Positions 44,100-57,589 of a stretch of 64,000 nt of DNA are shown here, piece by piece. The notes below the pieces were generated by a model, which saw nothing but the letters and a program-made list of their open reading frames with translations, did not search any database and was not told the origin of the DNA. Origin of the DNA: Boswellia sacra (lineage: Eukaryota; Streptophyta; Magnoliopsida; Sapindales; Burseraceae); assembly GCA_013180625.2 (NCBI GenBank), contig SNVD02000426.1, positions 62,001 through 126,000 on the forward strand. The letters are read 5' to 3'. How positions within the stretch are numbered: position 1 is the first letter of the stretch; the number at the start of each line of letters is the position of its first letter. The translations under genes were made by a program, and so were the position numbers.

Positions 44100-45903
44100 T
44101 GTTGATCCAGGTATGGCAACCCAAGAGGGGGGTGAATTGGGTTTTTATTTACCAAAACGGATTTATAAAACTTTTCTTAAAAGATCAAAATTAGTTCACT
44201 CTTTCTTTGAGAATAAAGGTGAAGAAGATGAAATTAAAATTTATCAAAGATGCAATCAAAAGAATAATAATAATGAACAATCATAAGTGCAAGTAAACAT
44301 AAAGAGGATAGGGATAGAGAGAGTACAAACTCAATTTACGTGGTTTGGCAAACCTTGCCTACGTCCACGGGCTCCTAGCTCCACGAGCTAAGCTCTCCAC
44401 TAAGTTGTAAAAATCTTTACAACTTGCTTGATGAGCAACCTCACCAAGAACTTTTTCTTCCAACTCTTGATAACACCACACCAAGAGTTCTTCTTGATGA
44501 ACAACCTCACCAAGGCAACTTCCTTCAACCTTGATAACACCACACCAAGAGTTCTTCTTGATGAACAACCTCACCAAGGCAACTTCCTTCAACCCTTGAT
44601 AACACCACACCAAGAGTTCTTCTTGATGAACAACCTCACCAAGAAAACTTCCTTCAACTCTTGATAACACACAACAAGAGTTCTCTCAAGGATAACTATT
44701 ATCCTTTACAAGAATATCTCACTCACACCACAATACAAGAACAAGGATAATTTTTAGAACAAAAGTACAACTCTCTTCAAAGAGTAGATAAAAATATAAA
44801 AGCTCTCTAGACTTGATATTTCTCTTGTTTTTTGGCTTGATAGATGCTTCTCTTGCTCTTTTCTTTACTTGCTGAATGCATGGGAGAAAGGGCTCCTTTT
44901 ATAGGCAAATGAGATGAACTTAATCAAGTGAAGACACTATCTCCAAATTTTCTGCCCACCATAAAAACTATAATCTTGTCTGCCATTTTTGTCAATGTTC
45001 TGTTTGAAATTTGAAAAGCCACAAAACATAAAAGATCTGCAAATTTGAATAAGCTTTCCAACTCATCAAGAATCAAGTCATTTGAATATCTGTAGCTCAA
45101 GATATGGCCAAAACACCATTTGGTGCTCATGTGACTTGATTTTTCTTCCTTGTGTCAGTCCACCAAATTGAATGATAATTTTGTTAGCATTCCGTTTGAA
45201 ATTTGAATTTATTCAAAACATAAAAGATCTTCATATTTGAATAAGCTTTCCAAAACATTAAAAATCAAAGAATTTGTATATCTCTATCTCAAGATATGGC
45301 CAAAATATCATTCAGTGCTCATGTGAGTTGATTTTTCTTCCTTGTGTCAGTCCACCTACTTATATGTCAATTATGTCAGCCTTCCATTTGAAATTTGAAT
45401 TTATTCAAAACATATGAAATGTGCCTCATTAAGTCAGATTTCCAATGCCATAATAATCAAGTCATTTGGATATTTGTAGCTCAAGATATGTCCAAAAGAG
45501 TATTCGGTGCTCATGTCAGCTGCTTCTATTTGTCTTTCAAATTTCATGATGATTTGGACGACCTTACACTTGAAATTTGAATTTCTTTAAAACATATAAA
45601 CTGTTATAAATTAAGTAAGCTTTCAATAATCACGTCATTTGGACATTTGTGAAGAAATATATGACCAATTGATTGAACATTGCTCATGTGTCACATTCCT
45701 TGAATCAAACCTTGTTCTTAAACTTTGGTACTTTTAACATGTAGTCTTCTCCTTAGCTTCAACACTTCATTTTGATAAGCCTCTTCTTGATTTTATAATT
45801 ATTTCAATGATCTTAGTCTTGCACATATAAACATGTTAGTAAATCTCAATTAATCAATGTGTATTGTTATCATCAAAATTATCATGTAGCCTTAGGGCTA
45901 ACA
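44100..45903 (-). repeat. 5' LTR of the copia element
   Basis: Plus strand TGTTGATCCAGGTATGGC to CCTTAGGGCTAACA, highly similar to 38896-40702. Differences include one changed base in the terminal GAYCCAG and indels in the 65-bp repeat block. TATA complement at 44891-44905. Confidence 0.95.
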
Positions 45904-47230
<1,327 letters not shown>

Positions 47231-47262
47231 CTGAGGCAACTTGATTCAAGTTCTTAAAGTCT

Positions 47263-48494
47263 TTGTACCCAGATGACGAAGACTTTAGGCAAATTTGGGA
47301 GAAATGCAACAAAAAAATGAACTACAGTGACTTTCTCATTCATGATTATTATCTTTTTAAGGCTAACAGATTGTGTATTCCTCATAGTTCTTTGAGGGAA
47401 CAATTAATTAGAGAAATACATGGAGGAGGTCTGGGAGTTCATGTTGGTCGTGATAAGACTATTGAATTGTTGCAATAGTGCTATTATTGGCCTTCATTAA
47501 AGAGAGATGTTGGCAGGATCATGGAAAAATGTCACACATGTCAACTTGCTAAAGGCGTGAACAAAATACCGAATTATATACCCCATTACCGATTCCAAAA
47601 ACAATTTGGGAAGACTTATCAATGGATTTCATATTGGCTTTACCAAGAATGCAGCGGGGTTTCGATTCAATATTTGTGGTTGTCGACAGATTTTCCAAGA
47701 TGGCACATTTCATTCCTTGCAAGAAGACTCATGATGCTATGGCTATGGCTGGTTTGTTCTTTCGGGACATTGTTCGTGTATATGGCTTTCCAAAAACTAT
47801 TACTTCGAATCGGGATGTTAAATTTATGAGTCATTTTCGGCATACCTTGTGGAGGATTTGTGGTACGAAGCTTCACTTTAGTAGTGCTTTTCATCCACAG
47901 ACTGATGGTACAACCGAGGTGGTCAATCGTACGCTTAAGAGTATGTTGAGATGTGTTGTTGACAATAAGCTAAAGCAATGGGATGCAATTTTGCCATAAG
48001 TTGAGTATGCTTACAATAGTATGACCAATCGTTCTACAAAGAAGGCACCATTCGCTATAGTTTATATTTGTCCTCCACGCCATTTGCTTGACTTAGTGTC
48101 TTTAACAACTAATGAGAGGCATAATATTTCAGCTAAAAGCATGGCGACAAAAGTTCTTGAAATTCAACAATTAGCACGTGCAAACTTGGAAGCTACATAT
48201 GATAGGTACAAGATTGATGTCGATGTGCACAAAAGGACGAAGGTGTTTGAAGAGGGAGATTTGGTAATGGTTCATATGAGGAGAAATCGATTTCCAGGTG
48301 TTCAATCCAAGCTTCAAAACAAGAAGTATGGTCCTTTACAAATCTCCAAGAAGATAAATGACAATGCATATGTGGTGCAAATTCCGGACGATTGGAATAT
48401 TTCCAATAACTTTAATGTTAAAGATTTGTACGCATATTGTGAGGATGATGAGGCGTTATATCAAGACAACTCGAGGACGAGTTCTTTTCAATAA
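47263..48494 (+). pseudogene. gypsy integrase
   Basis: 47263-47478 reads the N-terminal segment (EIHGGGLGVHVGRDKT) and 47521 on gives [12 protein letters not shown], together the HHCC zinc finger with a stop between. 47622-47999 is the core: [17 protein letters not shown] (first Asp), [26 protein letters not shown] (second Asp), [15 protein letters not shown] (Glu). A stop at 47999, then 48021-48494 has the C-terminal part with FEEGDLVMVHMRRNRFPG and KKYGPLQISKKINDNAYVV (the GPY module) and ends NSRTSSFQ. No chromodomain is visible after the GPY module. All three catalytic acids are kept, but stops split the protein. Confidence 0.88.
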
Positions 48495-48503
48495 GGGGGG
48501 AAC
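48494..48503 (+). promoter_or_regulatory. polypurine tract of the gypsy element
   Basis: AAGGGGGGAAC directly precedes the LTR start TGATGTAAAAC. Confidence 0.88.
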
Positions 48504-48811
48504 TGATGTAAAACAACTTTAAGTTATTTTATTTTTAGGAAAATTATTAGTTATCTATTTTGAGTTTTATTTACTTTAGGATTAAAATCAATTGTTTTCC
48601 TAGTCATGTTAGAAATTCTTGTTTTAAATATATTTGAGTTTAATTAGGATTTTAATATTTTGAGATATTTTAGTTTTTGTAAGATTTTATTTTTCTATTC
48701 TAATTTTGCTTGTTTTACAAGTATTATGATTATTTAGCCTATATAAGGGTTAATTTACCCTAGCTTTGTATTGAATTCTCATTATTATCAATTTATCAAA
48801 TTTTAAACTTT
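48504..48811 (+). repeat. 3' LTR of the gypsy element
   Basis: Pairs with 28755-29091. Similarity ends at ttaaactttt. The following ttgttcatta has no match in the 5' LTR beyond ttca, so either the LTR ends here or this copy is truncated. Confidence 0.8.
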
Positions 48812-48816
48812 TGTTC

Positions 48817-51622
48817 ATTATTATTATGTTGGTGACATATACGCAGTCTAGAACATCAATATAACATGCGATTTTGTAAGACTCTTGTTCACTAGCTCTA
48901 TATCTTGTATTATCCACGCCTAAGCTTTCTATTAACAAGACCGCTACATGTAACTTTGCAAGACAATCTTTAGCGCTAAAAATATAACCATTACGACTCC
49001 ACTTATTGGTTTCAATTCTATTTTGGAGAATAAATGGTACAACGAACAAAGTATAGTGTAAGATAACAATCAATCTTTAGGGATCCGGATAAAACTTACA
49101 CTAATAAGTGATAAGCTATGAAAATAATGACCCCTGTACACAAAAGCACAAGACCTACACCTTTATATCGTGTATAAAATTGTTGAAATTAATTTCTTCA
49201 ATTAATACGTACAACTATAAATTAGTTTATATAACATATATATCTTTCAAAATAAGAAGTCAATAGCGTTGGCTGTGCTTTTAGCTTTGTTTATGACTCA
49301 CAAAGACACACACAAACAACAGCAAAACAGTGGGCAAAAGTGCAGAGAAACAAACAGAAAATCAGTGAATAAACAGAGAACAGAACAAAGGATTAAATGA
49401 AAAAACTGCAGAGCTTTTTTAGCTACTGTTCACTCTTTTCTTGTTTGTTTTTTCATTTATTTTTCATGCTTGTTACATTGATTTAGGCTCGTAACCATAA
49501 GCCATGCAGCAAAAATAAGAGCCACACACTTGGCTAATCTTAGTTAGCTCAAACAAAGCAATGGTGAACCTTAAAATTAGGAACCTAGTGCTCCACTTAA
49601 AAACTTAGAGCATGTAAAAGTAGACTCCACAGGCATTAGTGCACATTAACAGCAACACGTGGTAACCAAGGGTACTCATAGCTGCCTCAAGTAGGAAAAT
49701 GCCTCTATAAATTATATGGAACAGTAATTTATATGACAGGAAAATAAATTATTTGAAACAGTCATTTGAGAAAGTATCTCTTAAGACTACTGTAAAACTC
49801 TGTAGAGCTACAACCTTGCAGTAAATATCAAATATCTCTAAAGATTATTGTTCTTCATCTTTCCATGCTAATAATAATTGTTTCCCTTCAAAGAAAAACA
49901 TTCCTCGTAATAAAAACAAACAATATTATATCTACGATTCTAGTAATTGCAAACCAATTCAATGTACAAGGAGAAGGTTGATATGAAAATTAAATCAGAA
50001 GAAAGAATATTAAAATACAAATCCCCTCAAAACACACACAATCTTTGAAGAGAGTAGGAGAATAAAATTATACTTGCTGAATTGAAGAATGTATGGCTTG
50101 ATAGATCATATGCCTAGAATTAGTAGAATAAACAAAAAAAAAAGATTTTATCAGAATTTTTAATTGTCAAAGAAGATATCCCAAAAAAAAAAAAAATCAA
50201 GGGACAATTAATTTTTCCGTCCTGAGGTTTGCCTCCAGTATCATGTCGTCCCCCACCTTCCTGAAACATGCTTTGGCCCATGAGGTTTTAAATTAGGGTT
50301 AAATTTAACAGAAAATGTTGACTTTGACACATGACTGTCAATGGCAGTCATAAAATAGACTAAGATGCTCCTATAAATAGCAAGTTGACATGAATGCCCT
50401 TCACCCAGGAAGAGTTGACCAAGTCAAATAATTAATAAAATTAATAAAAAAGCTTTCTTAAAATTAATTAAAATTTCTTTATTAAAATTAATTAAAACAT
50501 TTTGCCTCTCCCCTCCTCTCTCTCCTCTACACTTCTTCTTCCTCACCGCATATACGTGAACCAGATCAAGCCCAAACCTTAATTTGCATCCTTTCTCTTC
50601 ACTTCCTCTGCTCTTCCAAAGACAAGCCAACCCACTTTGTTAACTACCTCACTTCCAAATCACACACCTTCTGCCTCCTCCTCTCTCCTCTCCCGCACCA
50701 CTTGCCACTACATTAAACCTCCACCGCCACACCAAGAAGCAAAACCCATCTCCAAAACCAGTACAACACCGGCCAAAAAACCACCAAAATCAATCTCTAA
50801 CAACCAATCCACCATTTCACCTCCTCCAGCACCCACAATCGCCCTCTCCACCACCCAAAATTGTGGCCCTGCATTACGCATTAGTCGCCGAAATGTCTGC
50901 CAATAGCACTGCCACCCCAACCTCATGATTCGCACTGGACAGCACCGAGCTCAAAGACTGCCACAGACCCGAAGCTGCGACACCGGTCTGCTTAACATGG
51001 TGAAGGAATTTGTTAGGCGATGATAGTGGAGAACGGTCGAGAGAAGAGCAACGAAGGTGACGATGGTAGAGAGAAGGGTGGTGGAGAGGGCAAAGATGGA
51101 GGTTCGTGAGAGTGAAGTGGCGTTGGTGGTGGTGGTGGTGGTGGAGAGACAAGAGAGAGGGTTTTCAACAAGTTGTCCGACACTTGTGATTTGGGATGAA
51201 TGGGACTTTTTTTCTTAAATTTAAATTATAATTAATGTTTAATTTTGATTTTTAATTTATTTTTATTTATTTGTATAATTAATTTAAAATGGTTTATAAT
51301 GCTGATGTGTCCAAGTGAATATAAGTAACATTATTAGTTCAATAATACTAAGCATACAATTAAGTTATACAATTTAATCCATACAATTTAATATGGTATA
51401 AATCTATTGGATGTATACATCCTATTTTATTTATTAAAAATTAATTAATTTATTTTTTATTTTTATTTATGTAATAAATTCGTGTCATATCAAATTATAT
51501 AAGTGAGGTTATATAATTTAATTGTATACTTAACCATTGCAAAATGGGTTTTAGAAAAGCCACGAGGAAAAGTTTTCTAGGCCTAATCTTTGGGGGAAAT
51601 AGTAATTATCCCAAAAATAAAA
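48817..51622. other. non-coding flank with an exon-like block and a low-complexity region
   Basis: There is no supported gene. On the minus strand 49025-48835 follows a possible acceptor (ctccaaaatag). It reads KWSRNGYIFSAKDCLAKLHV and then LLIESLGVDNTRYRASEQ without stops; it may be an exon of a lost gene, but I do not recognise it. From about 50210 a mobile-element-like block begins (gtcctgaggtttgcc). 50480-51170 is C/T- then G/A-rich low-complexity sequence with a (tggtgg)n run near 51125-51145. The frames there (50637-50906 and 50874-51152) overlap on opposite strands and look like composition artefacts. Confidence 0.45.
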
Positions 51623-51760
51623 GGGAAAATTGAAAAAATGAACACAATTAGGGACCTTTGATGAAATTTGAATGCATACTGAAAAATTTTCATGTCATAG
51701 ACACTTCTTAACAAAAAGACTCAAATATCCTTATATATTCAATTTTTTTCGTAAACCTTA
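51623..51760 (+). repeat. left terminal inverted repeat of the MULE
   Basis: Pairs with 61795-61928. After it the sequence becomes the leader exon of the ULP1-type gene, so the gene's promoter is probably in or next to the TIR. Confidence 0.88.
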
Positions 51761-51881
51761 TTTCCCTCTTCACACAAAAATTACTGAAACCTCTCGACAC
51801 CGCTCGAAACGCAAACTGACACGATCATCGGCTGAGGATAGAAGCAGGACAACCCAGACAGAAGCATCCATCGACATTGAG

Positions 51882-53226
51882 GTACGTTTATTTGTCGATT
51901 TTTTCGTAGTTTTAGTAATTTATTTGGTTGTTTTCTGTTTCGTTAGATTTGATTTAATTTTGGGAATCTTAATTAGGGATTTGAGTTTACGTCGGATTTA
52001 TGAACTTATTCTGTGTTTTTAGGGATAAATCTAGTGTTATTATGTGATTTTTGTGGTTTGATGTGTATGAAAACTGTAGAAATCGATTGGTTTTGTCGCG
52101 AGGTAGACGATGGCGAGTGTCGAATATATCGAGATGTGTCGGATATCTGACACTCAACCATCAGATGAAAGCAAAAACAATTTTGTTGAATGTCAGATAC
52201 GTCATCCAAAGAGTTTACAGTGTCGGATTTTGCATCAGACACTCAACAAAATTGATTTCACTTTCATCTGACATGTCGAGTGTCCACTGTCCAACACATC
52301 TTGAGTGTCGGATGAAGAATCTGACACTGTAATCTGTCTTCGATGATGTATCCGACACTCAAATCCGACTCTCGACAAAATTGTTTTCACTTTCATTCGA
52401 CATGTCGAGTGTCGGATGGACAATTTTGTCGTGTGTCAAATACAAAATCTGAGAGTTTACAGTGTCGGATTCTTCATCCGACACTCAACAAAATAGTTTA
52501 CACTTTCATCTGACATGTCTGAGTGTCGTCTATCCGACACATCTCAAAACTCTTTGATGATGTATCCGACACTTGACAAAATTGTTTTCACTTTCATTTG
52601 ACATTCGATCGGTTCGATGAATGTGAAAACAATTTTGTCGTGTGTCGAATGCAAAATCCGAATAGTTTACAGTGTCGGATTTTTCATCTGACACTCGATA
52701 AAATGGTTTTCACTTTCATCTAACATGTCGAGTGTTGTCTATCCGACACATCTCAAAACTCTTTGATGATGTATCTGACACTCAACAAAATTGTTTTCAC
52801 TTTCATCCGACACTCGACCAGTCTGATGAATTTAAAAACAATTGTGTCGTGTGTCAAATGCAAAATCCGAAGAGTTTACTGTATCGGATTCTTCATCCGA
52901 CACTCGACAAAATAGTTTTCACTTTCATCTGACATGTCGATTGTCGACTTTCCGACACATCTTCAAACTCTTCGATGATGTGTCCGACACTCGATAAAAT
53001 TGTTTTCACTTTCATCCTACACTCGACCGGTCTGATGAAAGTGAAAACAATTTTGTCGAGTGTTGGATTCGGGTGTCGGATACATAATCCGAAGAGTTTA
53101 GAGGATCCAACAGTTTTGTCGAGCTTTGTCGAGTGTTTCGAGCGTTTAGACAATTTGCTTGTTTTAATCTTGTTTTTTTTGGCCTTTTTGCATCATATAT
53201 AACTATAACGGATTTTGTTTTTGCAG
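51882..53226 (+). other. leader intron of the ULP1-type gene
   Basis: The donor gtacgttt follows cattgag at 51881, and the acceptor ttttttgcag ends at 53226, ten bases before the start codon. The intron is about 1.35 kb and most of it (52090-53150) is a repeat array. Splicing is inferred from the splice signals and from the lack of coding text. Confidence 0.65.
52090..53150 (+). repeat. about 208-bp tandem array built from TGTCGAGTGTCGGA-type palindromic motifs
   Basis: The unit contains aaaacaattttgtcgtgtgtc, then aaaatccgaagagttta, cagtgtcggattcttcatc, cgacactcgacaaaat, gttttcactttcatc, then tgacatgtcgagtgtcg. Units start near 52165, 52420, 52630, 52838 and 53045, so the later spacings are 207-210 bp. 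Within a unit the 13-base core occurs in both orientations (cgagtgtcggat and atccgacactcg) so the strand can fold back on itself. It lies inside a transcribed intron. Confidence 0.85.
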
Positions 53227-53236
53227 GTTGAAGTAA

Positions 53237-56200
53237 ATGGCAAGTGAATTTGGGTTGTCCTTCACCCTGAAGACACCGTATGATGAGCACTACCGTGCGG
53301 TGATCACAAACTTGGCAAGTTTGGATTGTATACAATGGATTCGCGTGCATTTGAGTGCGAGGCAACAAGACATGTTTCGTAATACATGTTTTGGTTTTCT
53401 TCTAAACATTCGGGAACTGTCCTTTCCATCTCAATTGGTGCACAATGTGCTTCTGTGGGAGGTTAACACAGTGGGCTACGATGAAGAGATGTGGTTCCTT
53501 ATTGAAGGTAAAAATATGATTTTAAACTACAATACAGTTAAAAAATAAAATTTCTTTTTTGAGCATCTAGTATTTGTAGTTATTTTTTCGTTACCATTAT
53601 TAGCATCTTATATTTTTTTCCTTCTTTGCAGGAAGACTGATTCGTTTTTCTGCCCACGAGTTTGGTTTGGTTATCGGATTGACCTTTGCTTCCACCGTGC
53701 CACCAATACCGACTGTCTTGAATCTATGCTCTTTGTTGGATACGTACTTCGATGGCGAAGACATGGAGCTCAAGGAATTTTATGCGAGACTTCGCAAATT
53801 GAATGTCTCAGCTATACCAGACGAGGATGATGTGAAGCTGGCCTTGTACTACATGTTGAAGCATTTTTTCATGGCAGGGAATCGACGCCGAATTGTCTCC
53901 TATGTGTGGTTGAATTTTGTCAACACGCTAGATAATTTTAACAATTATCCATGGGGATCGGTGTCTTTTGATAAGACACTTAAGGAATGAAAAACGCTTT
54001 GGCCAGGAGGTTAGAAAAGTACAAGAAGCAAGCCGAAGCGAAGACAGGCCAGGTAGAGAGATATAACTTAAAAGGGTGCCCCTACGCTATTCAGGTACAT
54101 ACTACAAAACAAGTGTGTTGACATGTTTTTTGTTTCTTTGGCGCACAAATTTAAATACATAGTGTCACTAAATAACTCTTATGTTATTAAGATTTGGTTG
54201 TACGAGGCCGTGTCGTACATTGGCGAGACATATGGGCGAGTGGGCAAGGACTTGGAGGGGAGGATACCGCACTTGTTGAAATGGGAGACAAAGAAGACCC
54301 CATCGAAGGACATCGTCAAACGTGATGTCTTGCTGGTTAGGAGGTAGGTATATAAGGTTCCCCTGGCTAATGAACTTTTTCTGTTTTCGGTCACAGCGAA
54401 TCATTGTTTAATTTTATCGAATCACTGTTTAACTTGATGGATTATTTGTTGACATAGGCTCGTCCAGTCGTCGTTTTGGAGCCATCTGATGCGGAGTGGA
54501 GGACACAGTGGTATCATAGGGTCGATTAAGTAGTTGGCATCTGGAGAGGTGCACATGTAGCGTGGGCGACATCTGTGGATGCTCCTTTAATACCTGATGA
54601 GAGGATTGAGCTACTTCCGACAAAGCATCTATCAGCTCCACCTCCTAAAGGTCAAAGTTCCCCTATTTGACCTGATGTGGGGCCAGCCAGAGATACAGCC
54701 AGTCCTACGAGTGCTCCACCTCCTGCTGATCAGAGTTCTCCTATTATACCTGAGGTGGGGCCAGTAGGAGCCGCATCCAGTCCTGCAGGTGAACGTGTAC
54801 AGTCTCCATCTCCTGCTTCCCCCCTGTACGTTCAACACACGGTCATGAGGATCCTTCCGAAACTTATCCTCGTGGACATAGTCCCGTCAATAGTCCTGAT
54901 GTGAGGGCAGACATGGACAGAGCCTTTTCCCCCAGCAGTCTTGCACCTACCAGGTTCGGCAGCTATGGTCTTGGAGGCGATTCGATTCCTCCGTCGAGTC
55001 GCGCGACCACCTACCATGACAGTTCCCCCCTGTACACGATGTCCCTTCAAGCTCGAATGTAAGTATTGATAATTTAGATTTGTATACTTATCCGTTTACA
55101 TTTCTGGTTGGTTGGTTTATCATGCTGATCGTAAATAATGCTATACAGGTGCAGCTAATCCATGATGGGCTCAAGAGCACAGTTCTGCGTGAGCTTGCAA
55201 GACTCCGAGAGTAGATGACACTGTTACAGAAGGAGACGCTAATGTTACAAGGTGAGAACAAGGAAATGCAGGGGGAGATAGTTCGTCTGCATAATACTGT
55301 TGTTCTACTGGGTGGCCATTTTGGATACGCTGATACGGTACGTTGTACGAGTTAGTACACGGATTTAATGCTTTCCATGATGTCACCCCCTTAACCTGAT
55401 GTTATGGTTTGCTTTAATACAGGAATCGGATGGAGGTTCCGACGATGATGGTGAAGGTCAGGAATCGGATGGAAGTTCGGGCGATGACGGTGAAGGTCAG
55501 GAGCCAACAAAACTTGAACCCATGGACACGAGTTTTTGCCTCGCCAATCCTCCTCCCACGGCCTCCGTTCCACTCCTCCATCGGCATCGATTCCTGAGTA
55601 AGCATAAACGGAGCCCCTTTGTCAGTCCACCGGGTAGAAAAAGGGCGAGGGTTGAGCTGCAGCAGAAAGCTTTTGATGAGCAGCATGTACAGCCGAGGCT
55701 TCGGTTGTTGAGCCCGCAAAGAGACTGAATATTCAACCCTCCGAGGATGCAGACATTCTACCCCCTATAGAGCTGTCTACGCAGGTCCCACTATTTGACC
55801 CATTTGCCTCCATACCAGTTGCTGATGAGGTCAGCTTCGAGGAATGGAAGGAGGGGGGGCAAGGTTCTATTGATTTTAGCGTCTGCTCCACTGATCATGA
55901 GTTCTTCACGACGATGATGAAGAATTCATTGTGGCTAGCATCTGAGGTTTATTTCGTTCCTTGTCGTCTCCTCCAGTATTGCAATATACAATTGCATTAT
56001 TTAATGAGTACTATTACTATATGTAGCACATGGATAGCTACATGTGGGTGTTACGTTACAAAGCTGGCGAGATGGTCGCATTTAGTGTCAAGAGGTGTGC
56101 TTTCCTAGATAGACACCACTTTCGAGGTAGGTATTTGCTAAACATGTGATTTCGTTGTAGGTTAATTTTTGCTTCCTTCAATGTGCTAACCGTACTCACG

Positions 56201-56845
56201 AAATTGCAGTTAAAGTGAAGTCAATATGGGAACGATACTCGAACAGACTGAACGAGATTGACTGGATGGAAGAGGATGACATGGTCTAGTATGTCTTGGG
56301 GCAGTTGCCTATCGCGGGTCGACCATGGTTCGATGTGGACAGGGTAAGTACATTAATATTTCATGTGTTAGTACGTGCTGTTTTAATTGAAACGTTGTCA
56401 ATGATTTTTATGTTCTTAATTTCATTTTTAGCTCTATGTCCCTGTTAACATCGGAGGCGAGCACTGGGTGGCAGCCGAGGTAGATTTGCGTCGTCGTGTC
56501 ATAGTCATATATGACTCAGCTATGGCAAACAATTCCACCCACACAATTAGACATACAGTCCGGTGCTTGGCAGAGTTAATACCCCGTGTGATGTCAATGG
56601 CTGTTTATGGTCGTCCTGACTACCCCACAACCCCATTTGAAATTGAGCGCATCGAGGATTCGTCACAGATGCCACAGCAGGAGGCTGGGGGAGGATCATG
56701 CAGTGTGTACTGTTTAAGGTACATTGAGTTCCTAGTGGGGGTCGTCCCACTGACAGTCATTAAGGCATCACAGAGGATGTCCACTGACAGAGAATGGCGG
56801 TACAGCTTTAGGCATATCGCGTTCTTCGATAGGCAGAAACTGTGA
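53237..56845 (+). pseudogene. DUF1985-ULP1 (C48 peptidase) gene captured by the MULE
   Basis: ULP1-type proteases cleave SUMO from proteins; the MULE-borne versions have unknown targets. Exon 53237-53507 plus 53632-54094 (acceptor ttgcag) encode the DUF1985 region: MASEFGLSFTLKTPY, LWEVNTVGYDEEMWFLIEGR, FSAHEFGLVIGL and IVSYVWLNFVNTLDN. A one-base shift near 53988 precedes NALARRLEKYKKQAEAK. Exon 54192-54343 gives IWLYEAVSYIGETYG. Then come proline-rich repeats (54540-55060), a short coiled coil (55200-55290) and an acidic part (55430-55510). The protease domain has SYMWVLRYKAGEMV (56030), and exon 56432-56845 with GEHWVAAEVD (His), VIYDSAM (Asp) and GGGSCSVYCLRY (Cys). A TAG near 56288 and the frameshift break it. 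Confidence 0.82.
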
Positions 56846-56937
56846 TATATTTTGTGTTGTGTATATATTTTGTATAGTTATGCATTTTTGTGGATATTTA
56901 CACATTTTTGTATAGTGTCATAAAGATGTCGCTTCTG

Positions 56938-57523
56938 TCATAGATATGTCGATGGGGGCACCCCTTCTTCATTTTCAACTAAGATCCCACCTAACTCATG
57001 CCCTACATGCCCTGAATACTGCTCAAACTCAATGCCAACGTCATCATTCAATTGTTGTTGTGCACAAACAGGAGTGGACTCACTTAATTGGTTTCTTCCA
57101 CTTGCTGAGTGAAACATAGAGGGATGAGAAGATCTTTGTCGCTGACGTACTGCATCGGATCCTAACCTCTGTCTTCGCTTCTCCCTCTCTTCAACTTTGA
57201 CAATTAATGGCGTATATGACTGTTGGTCCTCCAAACAATGTTGTACAAAGAAACAAACATCGTTGTCAGTCTCAATAGGAGTCGGCATTGGCGAAAAACC
57301 CTTAAAAGAAAATTGAACCTCTAAACTTATGTTATGCTTCCGAAGATCCCAACCCATTTCAGTACTAATATAGTTAACTAACTCATTATAGGTAGCAGAC
57401 CTACAAATTATCAATGGCTTCGCCCTCCCACCGGTGTATAAATAATCACCATTCTCTTGCATAGTCCAATGTATAGAATAAGTATGCGTAAAGTTTCCAT
57501 ATCCTGCATGATAGAGACATATC
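56938..57523 (-). pseudogene. MuDR-type transposase, N-terminal fragment
   Basis: After a likely acceptor (tatcatgcag) at about 57514 the minus strand reads GYGNFTHTYSIHWTMQENGD, YLYTGGRAKPLI, RSATYNELVNYISTEMGWD and VQFSFKGFSPMPTPIETDND. It continues through an Arg-rich part to STYL and a stop at 56938. This is the N-terminal PB1-like region of plant MULE transposases. Nothing follows of the zinc finger or DDE catalytic domain. The frame stops 93 bases from the end of the ULP1 gene, with which it converges. Confidence 0.75.
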
Positions 57524-57589
57524 ATATAAGTCCGTGGACAAAAAATCATTACAAAATTGCTTATAAAAAGGCTCAAAAACGACATTTCT

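Larger units (their letters stand above)
38896..45903 (-). mobile_element. Ty1/copia element lacking RT and RNase H
   Basis: A minus-strand element of 7.0 kb with LTRs at 38896-40702 and 44100-45903 and the target duplication tgcat (38891-38895 and 45904-45908). From the right: PBS, Gag, zinc knuckle, protease active site, integrase, a trace of the RT start, then directly the polypurine tract and 3' LTR. The internal part is only 3.4 kb because RT and RNase H are deleted. The LTRs are very alike, so insertion is recent and must have used proteins from elsewhere. The solo LTR at 242-2097 is the same family. Confidence 0.96.

Noticed and set aside
44359..44670. Minus-strand ORF with repeated VVHQEELLVWCYQ text
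   Set aside because: Translation of the 65-bp LTR tandem repeats. A period of 65 does not keep a frame, and the reading is not conserved between LTRs.
50637..51152. Overlapping ORFs on both strands (Ser/Pro-rich 50637-50906; His-rich 50874-51152)
   Set aside because: They arise from C/T-rich and (tggtgg)n low-complexity DNA. There are no domains and no gene structure.
52051..53202. Several overlapping ORFs in the MULE intron
   Set aside because: They follow the 208-bp repeat array on both strands. They lack conserved reading and are interrupted by splice signals.
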